A stretch of 64,000 bases of DNA from Citrobacter amalonaticus (lineage in GTDB: Bacteria > Pseudomonadota > Gammaproteobacteria > Enterobacterales > Enterobacteriaceae). Under the pieces are notes generated by a model. That model was not told the origin of the DNA. It did no database searches and worked only from the letters and a program-made list of their open reading frames with translations. The DNA lies in NCBI RefSeq assembly GCF_001559075.2, contig NZ_CP014015.2, positions 3,162,001-3,226,000 of the forward strand, written 5' to 3'. How positions within the stretch are numbered: position 1 is the stretch's first letter; each line of letters opens with the position of its first letter. Shown here piece by piece: positions 34,435-42,834 of the stretch. The position numbers and the translations under genes were made by a program.

Positions 34435-36936
34435 TTACTCTTTTGGTTTAAAGCGCAGCAGTCGGTTAGCGTTGCTCACCACGGTAATGGATGAGAGCGC
34501 CATTGCCGCACCGGCAACCACTGGGTTGAGCAGCGTACCGGTAAACGGCCACAGGATACCGGCGGCCACCGGGATCCCGATGCTGTTGTAGATGAACGCC
34601 CCGAGCAGGTTCTGCTTCATATTACGCAGTGTGGCACGGGAGATGGACAGCGCATCTGCTACGCCCATCAGACTGTGGCGCATCAGTGTGATTGCGGCAG
34701 TTTCAATCGCCACGTCGCTGCCGCCGCCCATTGCAATCCCGACATCGGCCTGCGCCAGCGCCGGTGCATCATTGATGCCGTCACCGACCATCGCCACCTG
34801 ACGCCCCTGGCTTTGCAGACGTTTAATGGCATCGGCTTTACCGTCCGGCAGAACGCCGGCAATCACCTCATCAATTCCCGCCTCTTTGGCGATGGCGTTG
34901 GCCGTCGTCGGGTTATCGCCGGTTAACATCACCAGACGATAACCGGCACGGTGCAGTCGCTGAAGGGCTGCCACGCTGTCGCTACGCAGCGGATCGCGTA
35001 CGGCCAGCAGCGCCGCCGCGTTGCCATCAATCGCCAGCAATACCGGCGTGGCGCCCTGGGAAGCCTGGGCTGAAATCTCGGCTTCCAGTTCGCGGGTGTC
35101 AACCTGCTGCTCATTCAGCAGCGCCTGGTTGCCCAGCAACAGCGTATGGCCTTCCGCTTCGCCGCTAACGCCTAATCCACGCAGGGTGCGGAAACCGTTG
35201 ACCTGCGGCAGTGCGCCGTCACCCGCTTTGTCGAGAATTGCCCGTGCCAGCGGGTGGCTGGAGCCTTGTTCAAGCGCGGCCGCCAGTCGCAACGCCTGCG
35301 CCTCGTCAGTGCTGCCAACGGTTTTAATCGCAACGACCTGGGGTTTGCCTTCGGTCAGCGTCCCGGTTTTGTCGAAGACCACGGTATCCAGAGTGCTGGC
35401 GCGCTGCAGCGCATCGGCATCACGCACCAGTACGCCAAACTCAGCCGCACGACCTACGCCGGAAATAATCGACATCGGCGTCGCCAGACCCAGCGCGCAC
35501 GGACAGGCGATGATCAGTACCGTCGTGGCAATCACCAGGGTATAGACAATTTGCGGGGCCGGGCCAAAGAAGTACCAGATACCCGCGCTCACCAGCGCAA
35601 TCAGCACCACGACCGGGACAAACACGGCGGAAATCTTATCGGCCATCTGACCGATTTCAGGCTTACTGCTCTGCGCCTGGCGCACCATGCGAATAATGCG
35701 CGACAGTGTGGTATGGCTGCCTACCGCACTGGCGCGGAACAACACGCTGCCATCCTGCACGACGGTACCGGCATGCACACTGTCGCCTTCCCCTTTTTGT
35801 TGTGGGATAGGTTCGCCGGTGAGCATCGCCTCATCCAGCCAGGCTTCGCCCTGGGTGATTTCACCGTCAACCGGCACGCGGTCGCCGGTGGTCAGGCGCA
35901 ACAGCATCCCCGGCTGAACCTCTGCCAGCGGTACGCTCTTTTCACCTTCTTCTGTAACCACTCGCGCCGTTGGCGGCGTGAGATCGAGTAATTTTTCCAG
36001 CGCCTTAGACGAGCGCTGACGCGCGCGCGCTTCCAGCATGTGTCCGAGGTTAATCAGACCAATGATCATCGCGCTGGCTTCATAATAAAGATGACGTGCT
36101 TCCATCGGGAACCACTGCGGCCACAGGTTGACGCTCATGGAATACAGCCAGGCAACGCCGGTGCCCAGCGCCACCAGGGTATCCATCGTCGCGGTGCCGT
36201 TCATCAGGCTTTTCCACGCGCTTCGATAAAAATGACCGCCCGCAAAGACCATCACGGCGAGCGTTGCCAGGCCGATCGCCAGCCACAGACTGCGGTTGTC
36301 GGCGGTCACCATCATGTTATCGCCCATCATCCCCCAGACCATCACCGGCACGCCGACCAGCAGGGCAACAATCGCCTGCCAGCGGAAGCGTTTCATTGTT
36401 GCGATGGCGGTTTCCTGCTGGCGCTCACGGCGTTTGAGATCGTCTTCAATCGCCTCCGCGCCATAACCGGCTTTTTCCACCGCCAGGACTAAATCTGCGG
36501 CGGACGCACTGCCCATCACCAGCGCAGTACGTTCCGCGAGGTTTACCCGTGCCTGCGTGACCCCGGGAACGCTTTGCAGCGCATTTTGTACCCGGGAAAC
36601 ACAGCTGGCGCAGCTCATGCCGCTTAACAGCAGCTGTTGGCTCTCATCTTCAGCCGTCGCTGCCGGAAGCTCAGGAGGGACCGCTGCCAGCGCTTCCGAC
36701 GGGATTGATGACTCCGCCAGCGGTTTAGCCTTTGGGTGGCTTAACTCTGCGCCGTAACCGGCTTGTTTGATGGTGTCGATAAGCGCTTCGGCACTGGCAG
36801 TACCGGTGACGTGCGCTTCAGTCACGGTAACCTCAGCTTGTTCAACATCCGGGCGTTGTTCAAGACTCTCTTTTACGCGTTTGACGCAGTGACCGCAGGA
36901 CAGGCCGTCCAGGGTCAGGTCGATAGTGTGAGACAT
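34435..36936 (-). CDS. copA: Copper-exporting P1B-type ATPase CopA
   Basis: An 833-residue inner-membrane Cu(I) exporter. Two N-terminal metal-binding domains carry CXXC (GLSCGHCVKRV near residue 14 and GMSCASCVSRV near residue 110). The membrane CPC motif is IIACPCALGLATP, the phosphorylation site is DKTGTLTEG and the hinge is GDGINDAPAL; HP is in QGSSHPLA. GGAG precedes ATG 36936. The promoter is of the CueR type (listed). A programmed frameshift after codon 69 would also yield a 70-residue free chaperone, CopA(Z). Confidence 0.97.
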   Translation of the reverse strand: MSHTIDLTLDGLSCGHCVKRVKESLEQRPDVEQAEVTVTEAHVTGTASAEALIDTIKQAGYGAELSHPKAKPLAESSIPSEALAAVPPELPAATAEDESQQLLLSGMSCASCVSRVQNALQSVPGVTQARVNLAERTALVMGSASAADLVLAVEKAGYGAEAIEDDLKRRERQQETAIATMKRFRWQAIVALLVGVPVMVWGMMGDNMMVTADNRSLWLAIGLATLAVMVFAGGHFYRSAWKSLMNGTATMDTLVALGTGVAWLYSMSVNLWPQWFPMEARHLYYEASAMIIGLINLGHMLEARARQRSSKALEKLLDLTPPTARVVTEEGEKSVPLAEVQPGMLLRLTTGDRVPVDGEITQGEAWLDEAMLTGEPIPQQKGEGDSVHAGTVVQDGSVLFRASAVGSHTTLSRIIRMVRQAQSSKPEIGQMADKISAVFVPVVVLIALVSAGIWYFFGPAPQIVYTLVIATTVLIIACPCALGLATPMSIISGVGRAAEFGVLVRDADALQRASTLDTVVFDKTGTLTEGKPQVVAIKTVGSTDEAQALRLAAALEQGSSHPLARAILDKAGDGALPQVNGFRTLRGLGVSGEAEGHTLLLGNQALLNEQQVDTRELEAEISAQASQGATPVLLAIDGNAAALLAVRDPLRSDSVAALQRLHRAGYRLVMLTGDNPTTANAIAKEAGIDEVIAGVLPDGKADAIKRLQSQGRQVAMVGDGINDAPALAQADVGIAMGGGSDVAIETAAITLMRHSLMGVADALSISRATLRNMKQNLLGAFIYNSIGIPVAAGILWPFTGTLLNPVVAGAAMALSSITVVSNANRLLRFKPKE
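36730..36736 (-). promoter_or_regulatory. copA programmed -1 frameshift site (CopA(Z) chaperone)
   Basis: On the coding strand the heptamer C CCA AAG lies in frame as CAC CCA AAG GCT AAA (codons His67-Pro68-Lys69). Slipping back by one gives CCC AAA GGC TAA, so the product stops after Gly70. This matches the E. coli CopA(Z) site, where about half of ribosomes shift to make a cytosolic copper chaperone from the first metal-binding domain. Confidence 0.88.
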
Positions 36937-36977
36937 CACTACACTCCTTTATTACAGGGATTAACTGACTGTGATAA

Positions 36978-37008
36978 AGGTTAAACCTTCCCGCAAGGGG
37001 AAGGTCAA
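36978..37008 (-). promoter_or_regulatory. CueR-activated copA promoter
   Basis: On the minus strand, -35 TTGACC (37003-37008) and -10 TAACCT (36978-36983) are 19 bp apart, the overlong spacer typical of MerR-family control. The palindrome CCTTCCCGCAAGGGGAAGG (36986-37004, plus strand) in the spacer is the CueR site. Confidence 0.95.
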
Positions 37009-37032
37009 GGGATTTGTTTTTTCCCTGTGTTT

Positions 37033-37746
37033 TTAATGTTCCAGCGCGATGGCGCAAACATGTTCGAGGGTAGAAAGGTTGTTGTAAAGTTCCGGTAAGG
37101 TCATTTTTTTTCTAATCACGACTTTAAGGTTAACCTCTATTTTCCCCTTTTTGACATCGCGGATGGTGATAGCTTCAATAATGTTTTTTTGCTGATTAAT
37201 ACTTTCCACCAGCGTTTGTAGCCCTGATTTTTCGTCAAGAATAATGCGAATCTTTACTTTACCGGGCAATTGATTTTTGGTTTGTAAAAAGATCACAAAA
37301 TAGCTGAGTTTTATGGCCAGCAGGAACAAGCCTGTGGCAAGCAGAGCATGCATATAAAAACCGGCGCCACTGGTAATTCCCACTCCTGCGGACGCCCATA
37401 CAATGGCTGCGGTTGTCAGCCCGGATATGGCGTCATCATGGCGATGAAGGATAACACCTGCACCGAGAAAGCCTACGCCGCTGATAATTTGTGCGGCCAG
37501 GCGCATCGGATCGCTACGTATATTCATCGAGATTTCCGCGTAATACTCTGCTGACTGAATAGAGACGATTGTCAGAACGCAACTGGCGACGGAAATAATG
37601 ACGCACGTTTTAAATCCGACAGGCTTTCCTTTCGATTCTCTTTCAAGACCGATGACCCCTCCGAGGATAAAAGCGACGCAAATTTTGCCCAGGGTAATTA
37701 AGAGAGATTCTCCTTCACCGAATAAGAGGAAGGATAACGTATTCAT
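37033..37746 (-). CDS. MgtC/SapB-family inner membrane protein
   Basis: 237 residues from ATG 37746 (MNTLSFLLFGEGESLLITLG), with GAGGAAAT directly upstream. The membrane part has the family motifs GGVIGLERESKGK, VGFLGAGVIL and GLTTAAIVWASAGVGI, across about five segments. The last 80 or so residues form a soluble ACT-like domain (KVKIRIILDEKSGLQTLVESINQQ). Salmonella MgtC supports growth in low Mg2+ and in macrophages by affecting F-ATPase, but this protein differs in its N-terminus and its role is not known. It lies 61 bp downstream of the nucleoside hydrolase gene on the same strand and may be cotranscribed. Confidence 0.82.
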   Translation of the reverse strand: MNTLSFLLFGEGESLLITLGKICVAFILGGVIGLERESKGKPVGFKTCVIISVASCVLTIVSIQSAEYYAEISMNIRSDPMRLAAQIISGVGFLGAGVILHRHDDAISGLTTAAIVWASAGVGITSGAGFYMHALLATGLFLLAIKLSYFVIFLQTKNQLPGKVKIRIILDEKSGLQTLVESINQQKNIIEAITIRDVKKGKIEVNLKVVIRKKMTLPELYNNLSTLEHVCAIALEH

Positions 37747-37807
37747 ATTTCCTCCGAAAAAACTCACCTCAAGCAGCGTAGAAAGGTCTCCTTTTCTGAC
37801 CGTAACG

Positions 37808-38791
37808 CTATGCGCTGTAGGTATGGATATAGTGCTCAATCAGCGAAAGAAGCCGCTCGTTATCGATGCTCTGCAGAATGTTTACCCGCGCACCTTTTGG
37901 CTCAGGGATCCCGACATTGAGACGCAACGTGTCACGTCCATAGCGACAGGTCATTCCCCGCGTGATGCCTTCCAGAGAGACATCCAGATAATCTTCCTCC
38001 ATCGTTGCCAGAGAGGGATCCAGTAACCAGGCAACGGTTAACACATCGTGGATCCAACATCCGGGCAGATTGCGGGTTTGCATAGAGTATGTGATCCACG
38101 GGCGAATGGTTTGCACCAAATAACGGCTAAGCCCGTTTTCTGTTTTTGCCAGACGATCCAAATCAGCGTGAAGCAGTTGAGTTTTCGTTGTCACGTCCAT
38201 CGGGACCAGCGTGACTGGCGCACCGCTGGTAAGCACCGCATGAGCCGCCTCAGGATCCAGACCAAAATTTGTATCTTTCAGGTAGCCCGGCACATTGAAT
38301 ACGCCGCCCATAACAACGATATTTTTGACCGCGTGAACCATCTGCGGGTAAAGCTGCAGGGCAATGGCCACATTGGTGAGTGGACCGGTAGCAACCAACG
38401 TGATCTCACCAGGGTTATTACTGATGAGTTCACCTATTGCCTCAGGCGCATGGGGGGGCACCTGTTGACACAATGCCGGGGCAGGAACCTCCGACCAGAG
38501 TTGCCGCAAGCCGAACTGATCGACACCATGATCCAGTTTTTCACGCCAGGGTTGCGGATCTTCCCGGAGCGCACGCGAGGCGCCACGGTAGACCGCAACC
38601 GGAACATCCAATTGCGCAATGAGATCTTTCGCGACGGCATATCCCACGTCTGCCGGTGTGTTTCCTGCGACAGTGGTGATCATCTCCAGAGTGATTTGCG
38701 GCGCGGCGATCGCCAGCGCCAGCGCCAGGCCGTCATCGATATTCGCGCCGGGGATGCCATTGCCTGGATCGCAGTCAATTATGATCCGCAT
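37808..38791 (-). CDS. Inosine/uridine-preferring nucleoside hydrolase family protein
   Basis: 327 residues from ATG 38791 (MRIIIDCDPGNGIPGANIDDGLALALAI), only 10 bp after the regulator stop. The family hydrolyses N-ribosides to base and ribose using Ca2+ held by N-terminal aspartates. The usual DxDPGxDD loop is split here by six extra residues (DCDPGNGIPGANIDDG), as in some subfamilies. The ribose site GGVFNVPG...TNFGLDPEAAH and the CWIHDVLTVAWL histidine motif are present, so it looks active. The substrate cannot be read from sequence. Neighbours suggest uptake and use of one nucleoside-like compound. Confidence 0.85.
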   Translation of the reverse strand: MRIIIDCDPGNGIPGANIDDGLALALAIAAPQITLEMITTVAGNTPADVGYAVAKDLIAQLDVPVAVYRGASRALREDPQPWREKLDHGVDQFGLRQLWSEVPAPALCQQVPPHAPEAIGELISNNPGEITLVATGPLTNVAIALQLYPQMVHAVKNIVVMGGVFNVPGYLKDTNFGLDPEAAHAVLTSGAPVTLVPMDVTTKTQLLHADLDRLAKTENGLSRYLVQTIRPWITYSMQTRNLPGCWIHDVLTVAWLLDPSLATMEEDYLDVSLEGITRGMTCRYGRDTLRLNVGIPEPKGARVNILQSIDNERLLSLIEHYIHTYSA

Positions 38792-38801
38792 CGATGTATT
38801 T

Positions 38802-39833
38802 TCACGTTGTCTCGGGTTGTACTTTATGTCCCTGGCAGCCACACGACTCTCCTGTTCGTAAATAAAATTCAAATTCAACGCGGCGAACCTCTCCATCCCA
38901 ATTTTTCAGCATGTCAATTGCCGCGCGGGCCATCTTATCGACCGGTTGCAGAACGGCGGTTAACGAGGGGACGTTGTAAGCTGATTCATGGGTTGCGTTA
39001 AAACAGACCAGTGCAACATCTTCAGGAACGCGCAGCCCCTGTTCCGCCAGAGCGCGTAAACAACCCAGTGCCTGCTGTTCATTCGTCGCGAACAGCGCGC
39101 GCGGTGGCTGGCGCTGCAACATACGTTTTGTCGCCTCGTAACCCCCGGCGCGGGTATAGTTGGTCGAAAAAATCCATAAGGGATTGACCATTAACGATGA
39201 GGCTTCCAGCGCCTGCTGCCAGCCCCGGATACGATCCTGAGTATTCAGCATTTCACGCGGGCCACAGATGATGCCGATGTCGCGGTATCCATGATCAATC
39301 AGATGTTGTGTTACCTGCATCGCTGCCTGTTGTTCATCAACCTGGATAACGCTGACGTTAAGTCCCGGATCCACACGATCGAGCATGACACAGGGCGTAC
39401 CGTTCTCCTGAATCAAATTGATATAAGGATGGCGATCAACACTGGTGTAGATCAGCCCGTCAACCTGGCGGTGCAACATATTATTAATGAGTTCACGTTC
39501 ACGGCAGCTACTGTCGCCTGCATCACCCAGCAGGAGTACTTTGCCATCAGCAAATGCTTCGTGTTGCAGAGCATGGGCCATAGAGGCGATAAACGGGTTC
39601 GAGATGTCCGGTGCGACAAGCCCATAAGTTTGTGTACTCCCTGAAGCCAGCGCACGCGCGATGCCATTGGGTCGATAGCCGGTTTTCTTAATGGCCTGTA
39701 GTACACGTTGCCGGGTCGCTTCGGCAACGGGACGTGGACCATTATTAATAACGTAACTAACGACAGCGACGGACGTTCCCGCTTCTTTTGCCACGTCAGA
39801 ACGTGTTACGCGTTGCGAATGTGATTGAGTCAC
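38802..39833 (-). CDS. LacI-family transcriptional regulator
   Basis: 343 residues from a GTG at 39833. The N-terminal LacI HTH is clear (RVTRSDVAKEAGTSVAVVSYVINNGPRPVAEATRQRVLQAIKKTGYRPNGIARALASG), including the hinge helix. A periplasmic-binding-protein-like effector domain follows. Effector residues do not identify the ligand. It is placed between the transporter (104 bp upstream) and the nucleoside hydrolase (10 bp downstream). I infer that it represses this cluster from the two operators before the transporter gene. Confidence 0.88.
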   Translation of the reverse strand: MTQSHSQRVTRSDVAKEAGTSVAVVSYVINNGPRPVAEATRQRVLQAIKKTGYRPNGIARALASGSTQTYGLVAPDISNPFIASMAHALQHEAFADGKVLLLGDAGDSSCRERELINNMLHRQVDGLIYTSVDRHPYINLIQENGTPCVMLDRVDPGLNVSVIQVDEQQAAMQVTQHLIDHGYRDIGIICGPREMLNTQDRIRGWQQALEASSLMVNPLWIFSTNYTRAGGYEATKRMLQRQPPRALFATNEQQALGCLRALAEQGLRVPEDVALVCFNATHESAYNVPSLTAVLQPVDKMARAAIDMLKNWDGEVRRVEFEFYLRTGESCGCQGHKVQPETT

Positions 39834-39937
39834 GAGGCACCTACCTGATTGCGTTCAGAGTGATTTTTTCCAGACAGCATAAGGCGTTATGACCCAAAAA
39901 TCTTTGGTAAAGAACGCGCGTCTCACGTTCTCTGGCC

Positions 39938-41332
39938 TCAAATCGCATCCTCGGGTAAGTTAAGATCCCGCCCACGGGTTTCTGGTGCAAAGAAAGTGGT
40001 TACCAGTCCAATGGTGGCCATAAGAGCGAAATAGAGAGCGATTGGCCACCAGTGTCCGTAAAACGAGAGCAGTGCAGAGGCGATGAGTGGCGCCGTCCCG
40101 CCAGACATAATCGAACCGAGCTCTTTTGCAAATGCCATTTTAGTATAACGATTCGTGACACCGAAAAGCTCAACGCCCCAGGCAGCCTGAACACCAAAAA
40201 TACCCAGTGACGCAAGTCCCATCCCGGTAATGATCGTTGGGATAACAATCCACGGCTCACGAGAATCCAGCAGCATGAATGCCGGAAAGGCATACAGGAT
40301 CAGTAACAAGCAGAACCAACGATAGATGATCCGTCTGCCGAATCGATCGGAAAGCCAACCCGCCAGAGGAATAATGGCAAATCCCAGAACCGATGCGATA
40401 AATACCGCCACGGTCGGCACAGATTTATCCACCATCAGCACCTTAGCGACATAGCCAATGATAAATCCCTGAGCCAGGTAGGAGGGGCCATTCTCGCCAA
40501 TGCGTAATCCGACCATGGTCCAGAACGCACGGGTCCGTTTCCAGAAGCTACGTGTATCATGCAGTTGCTGTGCTTTCCCCTCGCGAAGAACCTTTTCTCG
40601 CTCTGCCTGCAGGAGGGCTTTTTGTCGTTCAAAGACGGGCGTTTCGCGCATATGGCGACGAATGAATAATGCGGCGGCGGCGATAAGAATGCTGCAAAGA
40701 AAAGGAATACGCCAGCCCCAGCTCAGTAAGTCATCTTTGTCCATTTGCAGGACGATGAGCCAAACCAGAGAAGCCAGTAATGTTCCGCTGTTCGAGCCTA
40801 GCGCGATAATCGAGGAAACCAGCCCACGGCGTTTAACGGGAGCATATTCGCCGAGCATCACAGTACCGCCTGAAAGCTCCGCTCCGGCTCCCAGTCCCTG
40901 AGAAAATCGAAGGATAACCAGGCATACCGGCGCCCAGACGCCAATCTGGGCGTAGCTGGGGATTAAACCTATTAGCATGGTCGACATGCCCATCAATCCA
41001 ATCGTGATAACCATGACAATCTTCCGACCATGTTTATCGCCTATCCAGCCGAACAGTAGCGCACCGATGGGGCGAGCAATAAATCCAACAGAATAGGCGG
41101 CAAAGCTGGAAAGCAACGCCATGACAGGTGTCGCTTCCGGAAAAAAGACATCGCCAAAGATAATGCCTGCGGCAAGGCCGTACAGAGCAAAATCGGCATA
41201 CTCCATCGTGGTGCCTAACCAGCAGGAAAATGTTGCTCGCCAAAACTCGCGGCGTCCTTCGGGGGTTTCCAGCCGCTCTTGTGCTGCTTGTTGGTTATCC
41301 GTCAGGGGAACAGAGGATGAATGCGTGTTCAT
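39938..41332 (-). CDS. MFS transporter of the metabolite:H+ symporter (MHS) family
   Basis: 464 residues with AAGGAG ahead of the ATG and about twelve membrane segments. MHS features are the N-terminal TFSCWLGTTMEYADFALYGLAAGIIF, the loop GWIGDKHGRKIVM between segments 2 and 3, and RFSQGLGAGAELSGGTVMLGEYAP. The family (ProP, ShiA, KgtP) imports organic acids, betaines and similar metabolites by proton symport. Linkage to a nucleoside hydrolase suggests a nucleoside or ribosylated ligand, which is inference. It is first in the cassette. Confidence 0.85.
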   Translation of the reverse strand: MNTHSSSVPLTDNQQAAQERLETPEGRREFWRATFSCWLGTTMEYADFALYGLAAGIIFGDVFFPEATPVMALLSSFAAYSVGFIARPIGALLFGWIGDKHGRKIVMVITIGLMGMSTMLIGLIPSYAQIGVWAPVCLVILRFSQGLGAGAELSGGTVMLGEYAPVKRRGLVSSIIALGSNSGTLLASLVWLIVLQMDKDDLLSWGWRIPFLCSILIAAAALFIRRHMRETPVFERQKALLQAEREKVLREGKAQQLHDTRSFWKRTRAFWTMVGLRIGENGPSYLAQGFIIGYVAKVLMVDKSVPTVAVFIASVLGFAIIPLAGWLSDRFGRRIIYRWFCLLLILYAFPAFMLLDSREPWIVIPTIITGMGLASLGIFGVQAAWGVELFGVTNRYTKMAFAKELGSIMSGGTAPLIASALLSFYGHWWPIALYFALMATIGLVTTFFAPETRGRDLNLPEDAI

Positions 41333-41387
41333 AAGAACTCCTTGAAGTTATCTGTCGACATGCGTCGCAGGCTTGTGCTCTTCACGT

Positions 41388-41401
41388 TCTACTCGCGTAG
41401 A
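41388..41401. promoter_or_regulatory. Putative LacI-family operator, copy 1
   Basis: TCTACTCGCGTAGA, nearly palindromic about a central CG, 56 bp upstream of the MHS transporter ATG. The same 14-mer with one change recurs 42 bp away. Confidence 0.75.
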
Positions 41402-41429
41402 TATTATATTTTTACCGGAGATTAATAAA

Positions 41430-41443
41430 TCTACCCGCGTAGA
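41430..41443. promoter_or_regulatory. Putative LacI-family operator, copy 2
   Basis: TCTACCCGCGTAGA, same motif and orientation as copy 1; 42-bp centre-to-centre spacing is four helical turns, allowing co-operative binding or a short loop. Confidence 0.75.
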
Positions 41444-41710
41444 ATGATCAAATAAAAGAGTTAAAATTGCGAAAGCGATCACTTATAACAGGCAATTGTT
41501 ACAGAAAAAGGTATGCCCGCTTCGATGTTCTTCACTGTTTATTCTGTACGAACGATCGGCGGTTCCGGGAAAATGTGAAAGTGGCAGTGGTAACGCCCGT
41601 GACCTGTGAAATAACAGATGGTTACTGGCATCAATAGGGATGGGGTGTGGGGTGTCAGCAACAAGTACGTTATAATGACACCATGCCACAGCTTAAGGTG
41701 CGGAGGACGT

Positions 41711-42121
41711 GTGAATATCAGCGATGTAGCAAAAAAAACCGGCTTAACCAGTAAAGCGATCCGCTTTTATGAAGAGAAAGGGCTGGTCACGCCGCCGCTG
41801 CGTGGCGAAAACGGCTATCGCACGTACGGGCAGCAGCATCTCAATGAGCTGACGCTACTGCGCCAGGCGCGCCAGGTCGGATTCAATCTTGAAGAGTGCG
41901 GTGAACTGGTAAATCTGTTCAACGATCCGGGGCGTCACAGCGCGGATGTCAAAAAGCGGACGCTGGAGAAAGTGGCTGAAATTGAGCGCCATATCAGCGA
42001 ATTACAGTCAATGCGCGTACAGTTGCTGGCGCTGGCTGAGTCGTGTCCGGGCGATGACAGCGCGGAATGCCCAATTATTGATAACCTTTCTGGCTGCTGC
42101 CACCACAAGGCGCAGGCTTAA
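41711..42121 (+). CDS. cueR: Copper-responsive MerR-family activator CueR
   Basis: 136 residues from a GTG at 41711 with GGAGGAC upstream. It has a MerR HTH (NISDVAKKTGLTSKAIRFYEEKGLV) and a dimerisation helix. The Cu(I) loop CPGDDSAEC supplies the two metal-binding cysteines, and the tail ends CCHHKAQA. It senses zeptomolar Cu(I) and activates copA and cueO by untwisting the 19-bp spacer promoter. It lies about 4.8 kb from copA because of the inserted cassette. Confidence 0.96.
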   Translation: MNISDVAKKTGLTSKAIRFYEEKGLVTPPLRGENGYRTYGQQHLNELTLLRQARQVGFNLEECGELVNLFNDPGRHSADVKKRTLEKVAEIERHISELQSMRVQLLALAESCPGDDSAECPIIDNLSGCCHHKAQA

Positions 42122-42834
42122 CGCGCGTCGGAGTTGAGCATAAAGACCACCGTGCCGCGATACCACGGGGAGGTGCGTAACTGTGCTTCCGCCTGGCTGT
42201 CCCGCTTACCGTGCTGTACCAGACCAAGCTTAAATGGAATACGCAGGCGGGTGAGGGCGGGCAGGTAGTCCTGATAATTCGTCACCGTGCGCCGCCCCTG
42301 ATAGCTCTGCACCACCAGTTCATCGATCGGCAGCGCGTTCAGCGTCGCGACGTCACCGGTTTTCGCCCAGTCCAGTAATCCGGTTACCCCAAGAGCAAAG
42401 TCGGGAGGCAGTTGTTGGCGCAATGCCCGCAGAAAGCGGGCATAGTCGGCGAGTTGATGCGTCGCGGCGTCAAAATCGACCTGCAGCCCTACCACCTGAT
42501 TTCCCGCCGCCTGCCAGCGCTGCATCAGCCGCACGATGCGTGCCGGAATTGCGTCCGGAACGTCGAGCGTGGTAAAGCGCACGGTAAGCCAGATGGACGG
42601 AAACGTCAGGCGGCTGACGGGAAGTCCCAGACGCTGAAACTCTGCGCCCTTCGCCCGCATCAATACTTCACCCTGATGCAGATAGACCGTCCGGGCGCCT
42701 CTCAGTTCATCGCTGGCCTTTACCCCTGACCAGAGCCAGAAGGCGGGATGTTCGCGGGCGGTAACCGTCTCAACTGCCTGCGCCTGTCCCGCCAGTAGCG
42801 CGATTACCAGTAGTATTTGAGTTTTTGCGCCCAC
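42118..42834 (-). CDS. Exported DUF3142-type protein, unknown function
   Basis: 238 residues from a GTG at 42834, inside the end of the upstream gene (31-nt overlap). This start gives a signal peptide (GAKTQILLVIALLAGQAQA). The mature part resembles DUF3142: FWLWSGVKASDEL, then PSIWLTVRF, QVDFDAATHQL, LGVTGLLDW and ELVVQSYQGR. This repeated strand-end pattern with acidic residues looks like a TIM-barrel glycosidase fold, which is inference. Its stop overlaps the cueR stop. Coupled to the TPR-like gene upstream; a joint periplasmic role is likely but unidentified. Confidence 0.75.
   Translation of the reverse strand: MGAKTQILLVIALLAGQAQAVETVTAREHPAFWLWSGVKASDELRGARTVYLHQGEVLMRAKGAEFQRLGLPVSRLTFPSIWLTVRFTTLDVPDAIPARIVRLMQRWQAAGNQVVGLQVDFDAATHQLADYARFLRALRQQLPPDFALGVTGLLDWAKTGDVATLNALPIDELVVQSYQGRRTVTNYQDYLPALTRLRIPFKLGLVQHGKRDSQAEAQLRTSPWYRGTVVFMLNSDAR

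Larger units (their letters stand above)
41333..41710. other. Divergent regulatory gap between MHS transporter and cueR
   Basis: A 378-base gap with no gene. The side near the transporter holds two LacI-type operators, listed separately. The side near cueR holds a TATAAT -10 (41671-41676) ahead of the GTG start. In between I see only unassigned AT-rich sequence and a weak inverted pair (GTGGTAAC ... GTTACTGG). Confidence 0.6.
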
